A stretch of DNA of 64,000 nt from Pseudomonadota bacterium (GCA_021323945.1 JAJPKA010000014.1:124001-188000); one strand, 5' to 3'. Positions 1-12,389 are shown, numbered from the stretch's first letter. The notes: generated by a model not told the origin, from the sequence alone. Made by a program: numbers and translations.

Positions 1-733
1 CGCAGCTCAGCATCTCCTCCAGCAGAGGAAGCAGCCCGATTATCTCTCGAAGCGATGAAACTGTGTAATTCTTCCCGAGCTTCCTTGGTGTTTCAGGGTC
101 TCGGCTAATGAGGACGCCCGTCATCCCAGCTGCCGATGCCCCGGCCAGATCGAGGTGTTCTGAGTCGCCCACATGAACGGCTTCGGCTGCTCGCAGTCGA
201 TGCCTGGCCAGCGCGGCAGTGAACAGTCTGGCCGAAGGTTTGGCGTAGCCTGCTTCTGAAGAGATCGTGATCGAATCAAAACATGCACTCAGTTCCAGCC
301 CCCGCAGAATGCGGTACAAGCGGTAATCGAAATTGGAAATTACGCCAAGTATCAATCCCCGCTTGCGTAGGCTTCTCAAGGTCGCAATGGTCTCGGGATC
401 AGTGACCCAATGGGCTGGATCTGCAAAAAACTCGAACAGAAAGTTGAAGTAACTTGCGAAGTCGCTGAACTCGCCGAGCCCGGCGAAGGTCTTTGCGACC
501 AGCTCGCGCCACCACTCGCGTTCGAGGCGCCGCAGCTCGTCAGGTTGACGTCCGGGGCCAAAGGCTAGTGGTTGTGCCTCTCTGAAGGCTCGGCGAAAAG
601 CCGCATCAACGACCTCCGGGGTGGTTATGACGCCGTACCGTCGAGCCTCTCTCGCGTACGTCTCCCCGACCGCCTCACGGGTGTGGAACAACGTACCGGC
701 TGCATCAAAAAATACAGCTTTGATTCGTGCCAT
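1..733 (-). CDS. HAD superfamily hydrolase, REG-2-like (3' end outside window)
   Basis: The reverse strand is open from an ATG at 733 to the window edge, giving at least 244 residues; the C-terminus lies outside, which explains its absence from the ORF track. HAD motifs appear in order: motif I VFFDAAGTL near residue 10 (nucleophile Asp), motif II as VISN, motif III Lys in AKPSARLF, and motif IV VGDSEHLDLAG. The usual second Asp, two residues after the nucleophile, is Ala, as in REG-2-like and dehalogenase-type members, so classic phosphatase chemistry is not assured. Substrate unknown. It is transcribed divergently from the exporter at 1043. The family is clear, the reaction is not. Confidence 0.85.
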   Translation of the reverse strand, partial: MARIKAVFFDAAGTLFHTREAVGETYAREARRYGVITTPEVVDAAFRRAFREAQPLAFGPGRQPDELRRLEREWWRELVAKTFAGLGEFSDFASYFNFLFEFFADPAHWVTDPETIATLRSLRKRGLILGVISNFDYRLYRILRGLELSACFDSITISSEAGYAKPSARLFTAALARHRLRAAEAVHVGDSEHLDLAGASAAGMTGVLISRDPETPRKLGKNYTVSSLREIIGLLPLLEEMLSC

Positions 734-1042
734 CGGTGTTTGCTCTCGCCGGAGCTCTGACTATACCGCGTTAAAAGTAGTCGATCGGCATAAAGCAGGG
801 AATCAGCTTTAAATTGCGGTCGCTTGCGCTGCTCCTTTGCAGGCGGCTTAATAGCGCTTTTTTCACGGTTTGGCGAGCACGACGGCAGCTAAGGCGCTAG
901 TTGCCCCGCTGTGGCTCCATGCGCGAGTGGAAATCAGGACCTCGTATGGCATATAAGGAGAACCTTGAAGAGAGATCACGCCGACTGAGGTCTATGCTCA
1001 GCGGAAAGGATCTGCTCCGCGAATGCGGACTCTTCGCGCACG
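734..1042. other. divergent intergenic region, no gene recognised
   Basis: About 310 bp between the divergent HAD hydrolase and MFS exporter genes. Short ORFs here (for example 897-1109 minus) have no recognisable family and look like chance. The stretch should carry promoters for both neighbours, but I could not pick convincing -35/-10 pairs or an operator. Confidence 0.5.
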
Positions 1043-2644
1043 ATGGCTGCCACCATCCCCACTGAGGCAGCGCGTCCGATAACGGCTGCGCATGCCGCTG
1101 AAGCCGCACGCAAGTGGATTGTCGCGGCTTCGGTCATCCTGTGCGCCGCTCTCGAAGTCCTGGACAGCTCAATTGTCAATGTAGCCTTGCCCCATATGCA
1201 GGGCAGCTTCGCGGCTGGTGTGGATGAAATTACCTGGGTGATCACGACCTATTTAGTGGCTGCCGGAATCATGATTCCGACTACGGGATGGATCGCGGGC
1301 CAGTTCGGGCGAAAACGCTACTTCCTAATTTCGATTATTACGTTCGTGATCGCGTCGGCGATGTGCGGGGCGGCTCAATCGCTGAACCAGATCGTGGTGT
1401 TCAGGTTCCTGCAGGGCATTGCGGGTGCAGCACTGCAGCCGCTCTCCCAGGCGATTTTGATGGAGACGTTTCCCCCTGAGGAGCAAACCCTGGCGATGGC
1501 TGTGTGGGGGATGGGCATGATGGTCGCGCCATTGCTGGGGCCGACAGTGGGCGGTTATATCACACTGAACTGGAACTGGCGCTGGAACTTCTATATTAAC
1601 GTGCCAACCGGAATTGCTGCGGCTTGTATGGTGAGCGCCTTTGTTCACGATCCCTCTTATCTAAAGCGACTCAAAGGTGCCGGCCGGGCGGACTGGGTTG
1701 GAATCATTTGCCTCATACTCGCGCTCGGCTTAGGCGAAGTCGTGATGGATCGCGGTGAGCGAGCGGACTGGTTTGCCACTGCGTGGGTGTGGTATTTCAG
1801 CATTATCGCGGCTGGGGCGTTTGGTACCCTCATCATTCATGAACTGCGTACCCCTCAGCCAATCGTTCAGTTCCGCCTCTTCAGAATCAAAAATTTCTCG
1901 CTTCCGACGGCACTGCTGATTACGTTGGTTTTTACCGCGTACGGCATGCAGATTCTCAATCCGATCTTCCTGCAGGATCTTTTGGGCTATACTTCGTGGC
2001 AGGCCGGACTATTGATGCTGCCGCGCGGGCTCGGCCTGACTGCTGCAATGTTTTTTCTCGGCGGTATTGCGCGACGGGGTTACGATACCCGTCCGCTGGT
2101 AGCGCTCGGCTTCATTCTCGTTGGTGTGGGACTGACGCTGCTTGGCGGCCTGAATCTGAACATGGCGGTTTGGAACTTTGTTTGGCCCACGGTTATTCAA
2201 GGAGTCGGGATGGGTCTGGTGTTTCCAAATTTGTCTGCCGCTGCGTTGAGTTCAATCCCGCGCGAGCAGATGGGCTACGCCACGAGTCTCTTTTCCATGA
2301 CGCGTAACGTCGGCGCTTCCATCGGAACTTCGGTGCTAACCACGCTGCTAGTCCGCCGGCAGCAAATACAGCAAAGCTACCTAGTTCAACATCTGTCCAT
2401 ATTCGAGGCGTGGCGGATAAGCCAGCAACCGGTGCGGATACCCGGGGCACCCCATTTCGACCTGAATCAGCTCGTGAACGGAAAACGCGGGCTCGCGATG
2501 ATTTATGGCGTGGTTCAGGCTCAGGCGATGATGCTTTCCTTAAACAATATTTATCGAACGTTGGCGGCCATAATGGTGGTTGGCTTGTTGTTATGCGTGA
2601 TGCTGCCTCGCCCGCAAAAGCAAACAGCGGCTGTCTCACACTGA
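1043..2644 (+). CDS. DHA2-family MFS multidrug exporter (EmrB/QacA type)
   Basis: A 533-residue inner-membrane protein of the 14-helix DHA2 drug:proton antiporter family. The family motif around helix 1 reads LDSSIVNVALP near residue 33. The loop 2-3 motif is GWIAGQFGRKRYFL. The motif C region is GPTVGGY, followed by NWRWNFYINVPTG, typical of EmrB. By family it should export hydrophobic toxic compounds using the proton gradient. No EmrA-like adaptor or TetR/MarR regulator gene is adjacent, so substrate and regulation are open. The ATG at 1043 lacks a strong Shine-Dalgarno, but no better in-frame start was seen. Length is normal for DHA2 proteins. Confidence 0.9.
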   Translation: MAATIPTEAARPITAAHAAEAARKWIVAASVILCAALEVLDSSIVNVALPHMQGSFAAGVDEITWVITTYLVAAGIMIPTTGWIAGQFGRKRYFLISIITFVIASAMCGAAQSLNQIVVFRFLQGIAGAALQPLSQAILMETFPPEEQTLAMAVWGMGMMVAPLLGPTVGGYITLNWNWRWNFYINVPTGIAAACMVSAFVHDPSYLKRLKGAGRADWVGIICLILALGLGEVVMDRGERADWFATAWVWYFSIIAAGAFGTLIIHELRTPQPIVQFRLFRIKNFSLPTALLITLVFTAYGMQILNPIFLQDLLGYTSWQAGLLMLPRGLGLTAAMFFLGGIARRGYDTRPLVALGFILVGVGLTLLGGLNLNMAVWNFVWPTVIQGVGMGLVFPNLSAAALSSIPREQMGYATSLFSMTRNVGASIGTSVLTTLLVRRQQIQQSYLVQHLSIFEAWRISQQPVRIPGAPHFDLNQLVNGKRGLAMIYGVVQAQAMMLSLNNIYRTLAAIMVVGLLLCVMLPRPQKQTAAVSH

Positions 2645-2693
2645 AGCCGTGAACTACCGAAAAGCGCAAAATATAAGTCGAACAGGTGAATTC

Positions 2694-3491
2694 CTAGGAC
2701 AACTTCTCCCGGCGCAGCTCGGAGACCGCTGCGGTCAGGCGAGGCAGGACTTGGCCGGTGGGGCCTCTCAAGCTTACGTCACAGATGTTGGTTATTTCAC
2801 TCTCGTAAAGGTTGACCTCGATTAGCTTCCCTCCGCGCTGCTTTACTTCAAGTGCGAATCCGGCGGCGGGATAAACCGTGGCCGAAGTGCCTGCTACGAG
2901 CACCAGGTCAGCCTGGGCGGCGTTCGTCATGCACTGCTCTAATACGTCAGGTGGAATTGGTTCTCCGAACGAGACGGTGTCGCTTTTCAGAATGCCTTCA
3001 CATCTGGGACACAGCGGAGGCAGCACCTCGAGGCTGATCTCTTCACTCTTGAACCGTGCATTGCAATCGATGCATCGAATCAGCTTCCAGTTCCCATGAA
3101 TTTCAGCTAATGCGCGATGTCCTGCCTGGCGATGGAGGTCGTCGACGTTTTGCGTGATCAGAAAGCGCAGAACTCCGATCGACTCGAGGGTAGCCAATGC
3201 AATGTGCCCTGGGTTGGGCTTGGCTATTCGCAGCGGGCGCCACAGCTCGTCATCCTGGCGACGGATGCGGTCTTCCCAGCCTTTTTTGGGATCCGCAAGA
3301 AAGAGCTGATAGCCATTCATCGGTGGCTCACCATACTTGGTCCACAGACCGCCAGGGCCGCGAAACGGCGGAATGCCACTTTCGACCGACATCCCGGCAC
3401 CCGTTAGAGCGATAGGATAACGCGCCTCGGTTAGCATCCGAGCAGCGGTCAGAATTTCTTCGTCTGACGCGATTCGGGTTTGCGCAGTCAT
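2694..3491 (-). CDS. NAD-dependent protein deacylase, Sir2/CobB family
   Basis: A 265-residue sirtuin, which removes acyl groups from protein lysines using NAD+. Visible elements are the NAD-binding GAGMSVESGIPPFRG (residues 31-45), TQNVDDLH (113-120), the catalytic His in EIHGN (His132), two zinc-binding CxxC pairs (140/143 and 161/164), and GTSATVYPAAG plus a downstream acidic/Asn segment for the ribose. The Tyr-x-x-Arg pair that marks desuccinylase-type sirtuins is not obvious in the segment after GYQLF, so acyl preference is undecided. It lies convergent to the exporter and 98 bp downstream of the thioredoxin-like gene on the same strand. The cobB name is plausible but not proven. Confidence 0.93.
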   Translation of the reverse strand: MTAQTRIASDEEILTAARMLTEARYPIALTGAGMSVESGIPPFRGPGGLWTKYGEPPMNGYQLFLADPKKGWEDRIRRQDDELWRPLRIAKPNPGHIALATLESIGVLRFLITQNVDDLHRQAGHRALAEIHGNWKLIRCIDCNARFKSEEISLEVLPPLCPRCEGILKSDTVSFGEPIPPDVLEQCMTNAAQADLVLVAGTSATVYPAAGFALEVKQRGGKLIEVNLYESEITNICDVSLRGPTGQVLPRLTAAVSELRREKLS

Positions 3492-3589
3492 AGCCTCTCT
3501 CGATTTGCTACAGCCGGACTACCTGAACAATGCCTTTCAGAGTTGAGCACATGAAAAATCACCACACCCGGCACGCCACCGCAGAGAGT

Positions 3590-4597
3590 TTAGAACGAGG
3601 GATTCTGCTCGACAACGCATGAAATGAAGGTGAAGGCGTACATCGCAACACCAGGATCCAGCACTCTCAGTCTGAGGCTTCCAGATAAAACGGAGCGATT
3701 TGCTACCAGGTTATACATTCGTGGCCGGTCCACGTCGATGAAGTAATGCCCATTTAGCGGCCTGACGTCGGCACCGGGAAGCTGCTCTGCCCCCATCAAA
3801 AGCTCGACGCGCGCCGGGCTTTTCGCGCCGGGCGCCATCACGAGGTTGACATCCATCGCCGTGTAACGAAGCAACAACTTAGCGCCAGGTGCTGCCGCCC
3901 TGGAGTATTCCTCGCCAACGCACCATCGGCCAACAAGATAGGCAGCACCCTCGACATAGCGTCCCGGGTCGGCATAGTCGAAAGTCTTGTCCCGCGCTAC
4001 ACCGCCCGGATTGCCAAATTGGCCCCGCGTGTATCCGAGGTAGAGTTCGGGTGTGACGCGATAGCAGACCGCGCCGGGGATGTCGCTTTCCCGGAGGGGT
4101 TTCATCAGGTCGGGAAGTTGAGCCAGCGGGTCGAGCTCTTTGAGGAGTTTTTGAATCTGTTTTTCGGTGTCCTGATAAAGACCCTCGCCGAAATGGTAAT
4201 AGCGCAGCCGGCCTTCAAGATCGATCAGATACTTCGCCGGCCAATAGCGATTCGAATACGCTTGCCAAATTGAATAGTTGTTATCGAGCACTATCGGGTA
4301 GTCGAGTGCAAATTCCGCGATCGCCTCACACACGTGGGAGCGATTGTGAGCGAAGGTGAATTCGGGTGCATGTACACCGATAATTACCAAACCTTTCCCT
4401 GCATAGCGGCGATGCCATTCACGGACATATGGCAAAGTCCGAATGCAGTTGACACAGGTATAATCCCAGAAATCGAGCAACGCGACGCGGTGGCCTCTCA
4501 ATTGCGCCAATTGGATAGGTCCGCCCTGGATCCACTCGCCACCCTGTAGTTCCGGCGCCAGAATAGTCTCGTTTATCTGTGGCATCGTGTCACCCAT
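3590..4597 (-). CDS. thioredoxin-like protein with DipZ-type C-terminal domain
   Basis: A 335-residue protein. The N-terminal half is a TlpA/thioredoxin-like fold with the redox motif WDYTCVNC (Cys48 and Cys51 from the first ATG), followed by IIGVHAPEF. The C-terminal ~170 residues are beta-rich and match the layout of the soluble half of mycobacterial DipZ, where a thioredoxin domain precedes a carbohydrate-binding-module-like domain. The CcdA-like membrane half of DipZ is absent and I see no signal peptide, so it may act in the cytoplasm. A second ATG four codons in (4585) is an equally possible start. Substrate unknown; domain assignment is from recognition of the family. Confidence 0.8.
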   Translation of the reverse strand: MGDTMPQINETILAPELQGGEWIQGGPIQLAQLRGHRVALLDFWDYTCVNCIRTLPYVREWHRRYAGKGLVIIGVHAPEFTFAHNRSHVCEAIAEFALDYPIVLDNNYSIWQAYSNRYWPAKYLIDLEGRLRYYHFGEGLYQDTEKQIQKLLKELDPLAQLPDLMKPLRESDIPGAVCYRVTPELYLGYTRGQFGNPGGVARDKTFDYADPGRYVEGAAYLVGRWCVGEEYSRAAAPGAKLLLRYTAMDVNLVMAPGAKSPARVELLMGAEQLPGADVRPLNGHYFIDVDRPRMYNLVANRSVLSGSLRLRVLDPGVAMYAFTFISCVVEQNPSF

Positions 4598-4824
4598 CAG
4601 CTCGACGAACCAAGCTGCGGTGTTCAGCTGCTATTGTCAACCCGTCCTCGCAACACCAGGCGGGAGCCGGGTCGCACTTTCGATTAGCCTTTGCTCCATG
4701 ACCGTCGCACAGTATCATACCGCAATTGAAGCCTATAGCCGGGTGCGATCCGGGATTGATTGGCGCGTGTGAGGAGCTGCGATTCAAAGGTATGACGCGA
4801 TACGAATCGCTCGGAGCAACGGCA

Positions 4825-5259
4825 ATGAGTACTCAAGTCAAGGTAGTTGAGGTAACCGAACGCTCTCAGATGCAGCAGGCTTGGATGATTCGGCGCCTTG
4901 TTTTTATCGACGAACAAGGTGTGCCAGCAGAGATCGAACTGGATGCGGATGACGCGATCGCATTTCACGCTCTTGCCTTAGACGGCACGGTACCAGTGGG
5001 TTGTGGCCGCCTGGTGGTACGCGACGGATTGGCGAAGATAGGACGGATGGCGGTGCTGCGCGAGCGCCGTGGTCAGGGGATCGGGAGAAGTATCCTGACT
5101 TTCCTCATGGATCGCGCCCGCCAGCAGGGATTTGCGCGAGCGGTTTTGCATGCACAGCTTAGCGCTGAAGGCTTTTATTTAAAAAATGGCTTTCTGCCTG
5201 AAGGGGAAATTTTTGAAGAGGCCGGCATTCCCCATCGCCGGATGTCCTGTCAACTGTGA
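4825..5259 (+). CDS. GNAT family N-acetyltransferase
   Basis: A 144-residue acyltransferase of the GCN5-related family, probably transferring acetyl from acetyl-CoA to an unknown amine. The acetyl-CoA pyrophosphate-binding motif is RRGQGIG, preceded by the GRMAVL strand; HAQLSAEGFYLKNGF forms the usual C-terminal part, resembling the ElaA/YjcF branch. The ORF track starts at 4726. I prefer the ATG at 4825 because GGAG lies at a good distance before it and the family fold starts here (VKVVEV, followed by IRRLVFIDEQGVP). It is divergent from the thioredoxin-like gene. Confidence 0.85.
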   Translation: MSTQVKVVEVTERSQMQQAWMIRRLVFIDEQGVPAEIELDADDAIAFHALALDGTVPVGCGRLVVRDGLAKIGRMAVLRERRGQGIGRSILTFLMDRARQQGFARAVLHAQLSAEGFYLKNGFLPEGEIFEEAGIPHRRMSCQL

Positions 5260-5499
5260 AACCCTGATCAGTTGCCCCCGCATTTGCACAACCTTGAAAG
5301 GTCACGTTTAATTCCGTTCTCGGTTGAAGGGTGGTTTGCCACATTGCGAGGTTGGGACGAGAACAATTGCTAGTCGCAGGTATCGCCTAGCGCCGCCGCG
5401 GCGTTGCGAGAAAAGCCCGCTGCCTGCTTCATTCCTGCGGCCTCCAGTCCCCAAGGGTGCTCTGAATCCGGCAAGCCGCTACCACTCCGCTGTTTGACT

Positions 5500-6915
5500 A
5501 TGCTGATTGTTTTAGGCGGGAAGCTGACGTTAACTAGCTTCACTGCGTTTTTGTTGTGGTTGCTTGTCACCGTCCTTTTGGCTGGCTGCGGCACCATTCC
5601 CAACGCTGAGCAGCTCATCAAGGAAAAGGCGCTGCACCTGGTGCATCCTCGATTCGTTGGCCCTCACGGCTCACTTACCAGAGAACAAGGACGAAAGATT
5701 ATCGCGCAGATCCAGCGCCATCAGCAAACACCAACCGATATTCTGCAACGCCACATCGGGTTCGAGCAGGCGATCAGCGACGTACCGTTGGTGGTGGGAA
5801 ACAAGGTCACGCTACTTAAGAATGCCAGCGCGGCATACCCTGCGATGTTGAACGCGATCCACAACGCCCACGATACCATCAACCTGGAGATGTACATTCT
5901 GTCCGACGGGAAAGTTGGACAGATGTTTGCCGACGCCCTAATCGAACGTTCCCGCCACGGGGTAAAAGTCAATGTGATTTATGACAGCGTCGGGTCGCTC
6001 GACACCTCTGCCAGTTTCTTTGACAAACTGAGTTCAAACGGTATTGCCCTCGTCGCATTCAATCCGCTGAGTCCTTTCGAGGCCAGGCACTGGTCGCTGA
6101 GCAAACTGACGCACCGGGATCATCGCAAGCTGCTGATAATCGACGGGCGGATCGCTTTTACGGGCGGCATCAATATCTCGGATGTCTATGCGAGTGGTCT
6201 GCGCGGTGAAAAACCCAGCACGCCATCTGCCTACTGGCGCGATACCGATATCGAGGTCGAGGGGCCGGCGGTGGCGGAATTTCAGAAGCTATTTATGAGC
6301 AACTGGTCTCAAGAGGGTGGTATTGTGTTGGACCGGCGTCGCTATTTTCCGCCAGTTCCGGCCCAAGGTCGGCAGATTGTGCGAGTAATTGGCAGCGTTC
6401 CTCAGCAATCTCCGTTGATCTATGTCGATCTGATCTCGGCACTGGTTAACTCCGAGACTAACGTCTACATCACCGATGCGTACTTTGCCCCGGACCGTCA
6501 GATGCGGCATGCGATCAGAGATGCCGCCCGGCGCGGAGTGGATGTGCGGTTACTTCTGCCGAGCCAAAGCGATGAACCATTGATTGTCTCAGCGCAGCGC
6601 GCGCACTATCGCGAGCTGCTCCAGGCGGGAGTCAAGATCTATGAATGGCGTGGCAAGATGCTACATGCAAAGACCGCGACAATTGATGGCGTTTGGTCGA
6701 CAGTCGGGACGTCAAACCTGGATTGGTGGAGTATCGCGCGCGATAACGAGGTCAACGTGGTCGTTCTCGGTCACGAGTTCGGTGACGAAATGAATTTAAT
6801 GTTTAAGAATGATCTGGAGGATTCCGAGCCGATTCAACTCGAGCAATGGGAACGGCGACCGCTGCTGGAACGTCTTCGCGAAGATTTCGCCCGCCTAGTT
6901 GAGCCCTTGCTCTAG
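5500..6915 (+). CDS. phospholipase D-family lipoprotein, cardiolipin synthase-like
   Basis: A 471-residue protein with two PLD (HKD) active-site motifs: HRKLLIID at about residue 208 and HAKTATID at about residue 389. This is the pattern of bacterial cardiolipin synthases of the ClsB/ClsC type, which join or exchange phosphatidyl groups. Starting at the ATG at 5500 gives a hydrophobic segment ending in the lipobox LLAGC, so the product should be a lipid-anchored envelope protein; the 32 extra residues of the track start (5404) spoil that signal. Its stop codon shares a CTAG with the convergent hydrolase stop at 6912. Exact substrate is inferred from the family only. Confidence 0.85.
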   Translation: MLIVLGGKLTLTSFTAFLLWLLVTVLLAGCGTIPNAEQLIKEKALHLVHPRFVGPHGSLTREQGRKIIAQIQRHQQTPTDILQRHIGFEQAISDVPLVVGNKVTLLKNASAAYPAMLNAIHNAHDTINLEMYILSDGKVGQMFADALIERSRHGVKVNVIYDSVGSLDTSASFFDKLSSNGIALVAFNPLSPFEARHWSLSKLTHRDHRKLLIIDGRIAFTGGINISDVYASGLRGEKPSTPSAYWRDTDIEVEGPAVAEFQKLFMSNWSQEGGIVLDRRRYFPPVPAQGRQIVRVIGSVPQQSPLIYVDLISALVNSETNVYITDAYFAPDRQMRHAIRDAARRGVDVRLLLPSQSDEPLIVSAQRAHYRELLQAGVKIYEWRGKMLHAKTATIDGVWSTVGTSNLDWWSIARDNEVNVVVLGHEFGDEMNLMFKNDLEDSEPIQLEQWERRPLLERLREDFARLVEPLL

Positions 6916-7751
6916 TGAGAGTTTACAAAATGCGCCGCCGCGAATCGCTCGAGCTCTCGGGCCAAGGCCCTCGGCGCTTCCAGGGGCAGATGGTGGTGCG
7001 AGTTCGCAACTGTGACTAGTTCGACCTTGGGGTTCAGGCCGCGCGCCAGCTCTGCCGCTGACGCTGTCATGATCCGACTGTGTTCAGCTCTGACCAAGAG
7101 GAGCGGAACCCGCACGTGTGCGATCGCCGAGATGACATCGACTCCATCACTTCCAAAAAAACTCTGCCGATCGAACTTCATCGTATAGCTGCCGTTCGTG
7201 GTGAGTTGAATACTATGCTCCGCGATCTCCTCAAGAAGCGCAGGCGCGATCACTCCTTCGTTCGGCATCAGGCGGAACCTGGCCTTGGCGGTGGCCAGGT
7301 CCGGGTAGTAAATAGTCGGAATTGCTTTTAGTCGCCTGAGATATCGATTACGTGTCGGCGTCGAAGTGACCGCTATGTCAATAGCCACCGCCGCCCGGAC
7401 CAGTGCATCATAACGCGACAAAAATTCCAAAACGGCAATTCCACCCATACTGTGGCCTGCCACGATGGCGCCTTGGCTACCGGTCGCGGTGATGAAGCGA
7501 GCCAGGTCATCCGCATAATCTGCAGGTGAGTATCGTGGAGGCTTAACCCATTCGCTGTCACCATGCCCTCTCAGATCAAGTGCCAATACGCGGATTTCGT
7601 GCCCGGTCAGCGCCTGTACCGTTGGTTTCCACCACCAAGCGTTCGCGCAGTTGCCATGCAGCAAGATCAGCGCGCGAGCGGCGGTTGGATTCCATTCGAG
7701 ATAATGAAGGCGTGGAGATCCGCTTAAGAGACGGCTGGCCGGCCCGCTCAT
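6912..7751 (-). CDS. alpha/beta hydrolase, first of a tandem pair
   Basis: A 279-residue alpha/beta-hydrolase-fold protein. The oxyanion region is LLHGNCANAWWW, the nucleophile elbow is GHSMGG, LDLRGHGDS is the usual conserved strand, and the catalytic His probably sits in the unusual run NSHHHLPL near the C-terminus. No signal peptide is seen. Its start overlaps the stop of the upstream hydrolase (7748) by 4 bp, so the two are very probably translationally coupled. The pair share layout and the SHHH motif, suggesting an old tandem duplication. Substrate unknown. Confidence 0.88.
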   Translation of the reverse strand: MSGPASRLLSGSPRLHYLEWNPTAARALILLHGNCANAWWWKPTVQALTGHEIRVLALDLRGHGDSEWVKPPRYSPADYADDLARFITATGSQGAIVAGHSMGGIAVLEFLSRYDALVRAAVAIDIAVTSTPTRNRYLRRLKAIPTIYYPDLATAKARFRLMPNEGVIAPALLEEIAEHSIQLTTNGSYTMKFDRQSFFGSDGVDVISAIAHVRVPLLLVRAEHSRIMTASAAELARGLNPKVELVTVANSHHHLPLEAPRALARELERFAAAHFVNSH

Positions 7752-8566
7752 CTCACCAGTTGACCGAGGAACTCTTTAAGCACAGCAATTAACCCTGACG
7801 GATTATCCAGTAAGACGTGATGATGAGAGTCGGCGACGCCGGCAAAATTACCTCGTGGCATTCTTTGCGCTATGCGCTGTCCGTAATCCAATGGCATCGG
7901 ACTTGCGGCAGGCCGGACGTAAAGCGCAGGACAGGAAATTGCCGGCAATAGGGGCCATGCATCGATCGGCTCGCGCAACATGGTTCTGCGGTCCATTTTA
8001 TGAACCCATTTGCCGTCGCTTTCCTGGCGAAACGAATTCAGGGCGATGTGGCGCAATACTTCCGGCGTCGCTATCGTCTTATCGGGCAGCGTGCGAAAGG
8101 CCGCCACCGCAGCTTCCAGTGAGTCGAATCGACGCGATGGGCGCTCGGCCATTTGCTTCAGGGCCGCCTTGGCCGAAATTGGGTAGGTAGCGGGACTGTC
8201 AATAGCGGCAATTGCGCGGACCGTCGCGCTATGCGTTCCAGCATAGACCAGAACGTTGTGGCCACCCATCGAATGCCCTACCAGTACTGGCGGGCCCAGA
8301 TCCCAGGTGGTGATGATATGATACAGATCCGCGATATAATGCCGAGTGCCATAAGCCCAATCGGTGGTCCAGGGACTGTCACCATGACCACGCTGGTCAA
8401 GTGCCATTACATGAAAGTCTTCGGTAAATGCCGGCGCAACGAAGTCCCACCAATGGGCGTGCGCTGAACCACCATGAAGAAACAAAAGCGGCGGGCGTCC
8501 ACGACCACCATAGTCAAGACAATGCAGGAGCAAGTTATCGCTGGCCCGAAAGCGAATACTATCCAT
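7748..8566 (-). CDS. alpha/beta hydrolase, second of a tandem pair
   Basis: A 272-residue alpha/beta hydrolase, paralogous to the downstream gene. It shows FLHGGSAHAHWW (oxyanion), ALDQRGHGDS, the nucleophile elbow GHSMGG and a C-terminal DSHHHVLLDNP that should hold the catalytic His. It is the promoter-proximal gene of the two-gene unit. The ATG at 8566 lies close to the start of the divergent TPR gene, so both promoters must sit in or beside a very short shared region. Esterase, lactonase and carbon-carbon hydrolase activities are all possible; nothing in the context chooses between them. Confidence 0.88.
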   Translation of the reverse strand: MDSIRFRASDNLLLHCLDYGGRGRPPLLFLHGGSAHAHWWDFVAPAFTEDFHVMALDQRGHGDSPWTTDWAYGTRHYIADLYHIITTWDLGPPVLVGHSMGGHNVLVYAGTHSATVRAIAAIDSPATYPISAKAALKQMAERPSRRFDSLEAAVAAFRTLPDKTIATPEVLRHIALNSFRQESDGKWVHKMDRRTMLREPIDAWPLLPAISCPALYVRPAASPMPLDYGQRIAQRMPRGNFAGVADSHHHVLLDNPSGLIAVLKEFLGQLVR

Positions 8567-8599
8567 AGCTGCCAGTATTCAAGAGGCTTCGCCGAGCTC

Positions 8600-9286
8600 G
8601 TGCAACCTCCCCCCAGCCGATGCAATGAGCAACCGAAAAATTTCGCTAAAACCGTCGCGTACAGTCGTGGTCTTGGCTGCGCCTTGATGGTCTGCGCACT
8701 GATGGCCGTGACCACCTCGGTCTTTGCTCCATCAAGTCTGGGCGCCGCGCCGGTCGGTCCGACATCACTGCCGCCGGCGGGCGATTCGGGCTCGTATGCG
8801 GCTGGCGCGAACAGTGTCAAAGCCCACGATCTGGTTTCTGCAGCGATTAACATGACCGACAGTGAACGCGCGGTGAAGCTACTGTGGCAGGCAACTGAGC
8901 TTGATCCGACGCTGGAAGAACCCTACATGTATTTGGCCTTATATTACAATTCGCGCTCGCAGTTCGACCGCGTCGTCCAGGTTTACCAGAAACTACTGAA
9001 GTACCAACCGCGAGAGACCACGGCGTACATCAATATCGGCGAAGCCTACATGTCATTTTCGCCTCCGAGATTCGATTCCGCATTGCCATACTATCTCAAG
9101 GCCCTGCAACTTGATCCCAACAATGCGTTTGCCGCGTTAAGAGTCGGAGAAGTTTACGCGCAGAAGGGCGACCCGTACCGCGAACAGGCGCTTCGCTACC
9201 TGAACCTCGCCCGCAGCGACCGGTCCAGAAATCCAACCGCGGCCGCCGAAGCCGACAAGGTCTTACGAGAGATGGGCGCCTCGTAA
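8600..9286 (+). CDS. exported tetratricopeptide repeat protein
   Basis: A roughly 228-residue TPR protein, probably exported, acting as a protein-interaction scaffold of unknown partner. The N-terminus has positive residues then a hydrophobic stretch (LGCALMVCALMAV), a plausible signal peptide with cleavage near FAPSSLGAA. At least three TPR-like units follow, containing LLWQATELDPTLEEPYMYLA, KLLKYQPRETTAYINIGEAY and ALQLDPNNAFAALRVGEVYA. The track start at 8474 would overlap the divergent hydrolase by 93 bp. The GTG at 8600, preceded by AAGAGG at a rather long distance, avoids this and gives a better signal peptide. Start confidence is moderate. Confidence 0.75.
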   Translation: MQPPPSRCNEQPKNFAKTVAYSRGLGCALMVCALMAVTTSVFAPSSLGAAPVGPTSLPPAGDSGSYAAGANSVKAHDLVSAAINMTDSERAVKLLWQATELDPTLEEPYMYLALYYNSRSQFDRVVQVYQKLLKYQPRETTAYINIGEAYMSFSPPRFDSALPYYLKALQLDPNNAFAALRVGEVYAQKGDPYREQALRYLNLARSDRSRNPTAAAEADKVLREMGAS

Positions 9287-9405
9287 GGCTACGGACCGGT
9301 GCGACGAGTCCAACCGGGACTTCGGGCATCCATCCCCTGCGGCTCGCAGACACTATTTTTTTAAACGCATCGGGTCCGGAACGTGCCGATCAAGCGCCAG
9401 ACTCC

Positions 9406-12281
<2,876 letters not shown>

Positions 12282-12389
12282 CTAAAAACCCCGGTCGTGG
12301 GGCGCCCCCTTGAAAATATGCAGGATCTCGCGCTCGCGAAAGCTCTCCGACCCTTGGTAGCGCGGCTGCAGAAAACCGCGCTGACCGCG

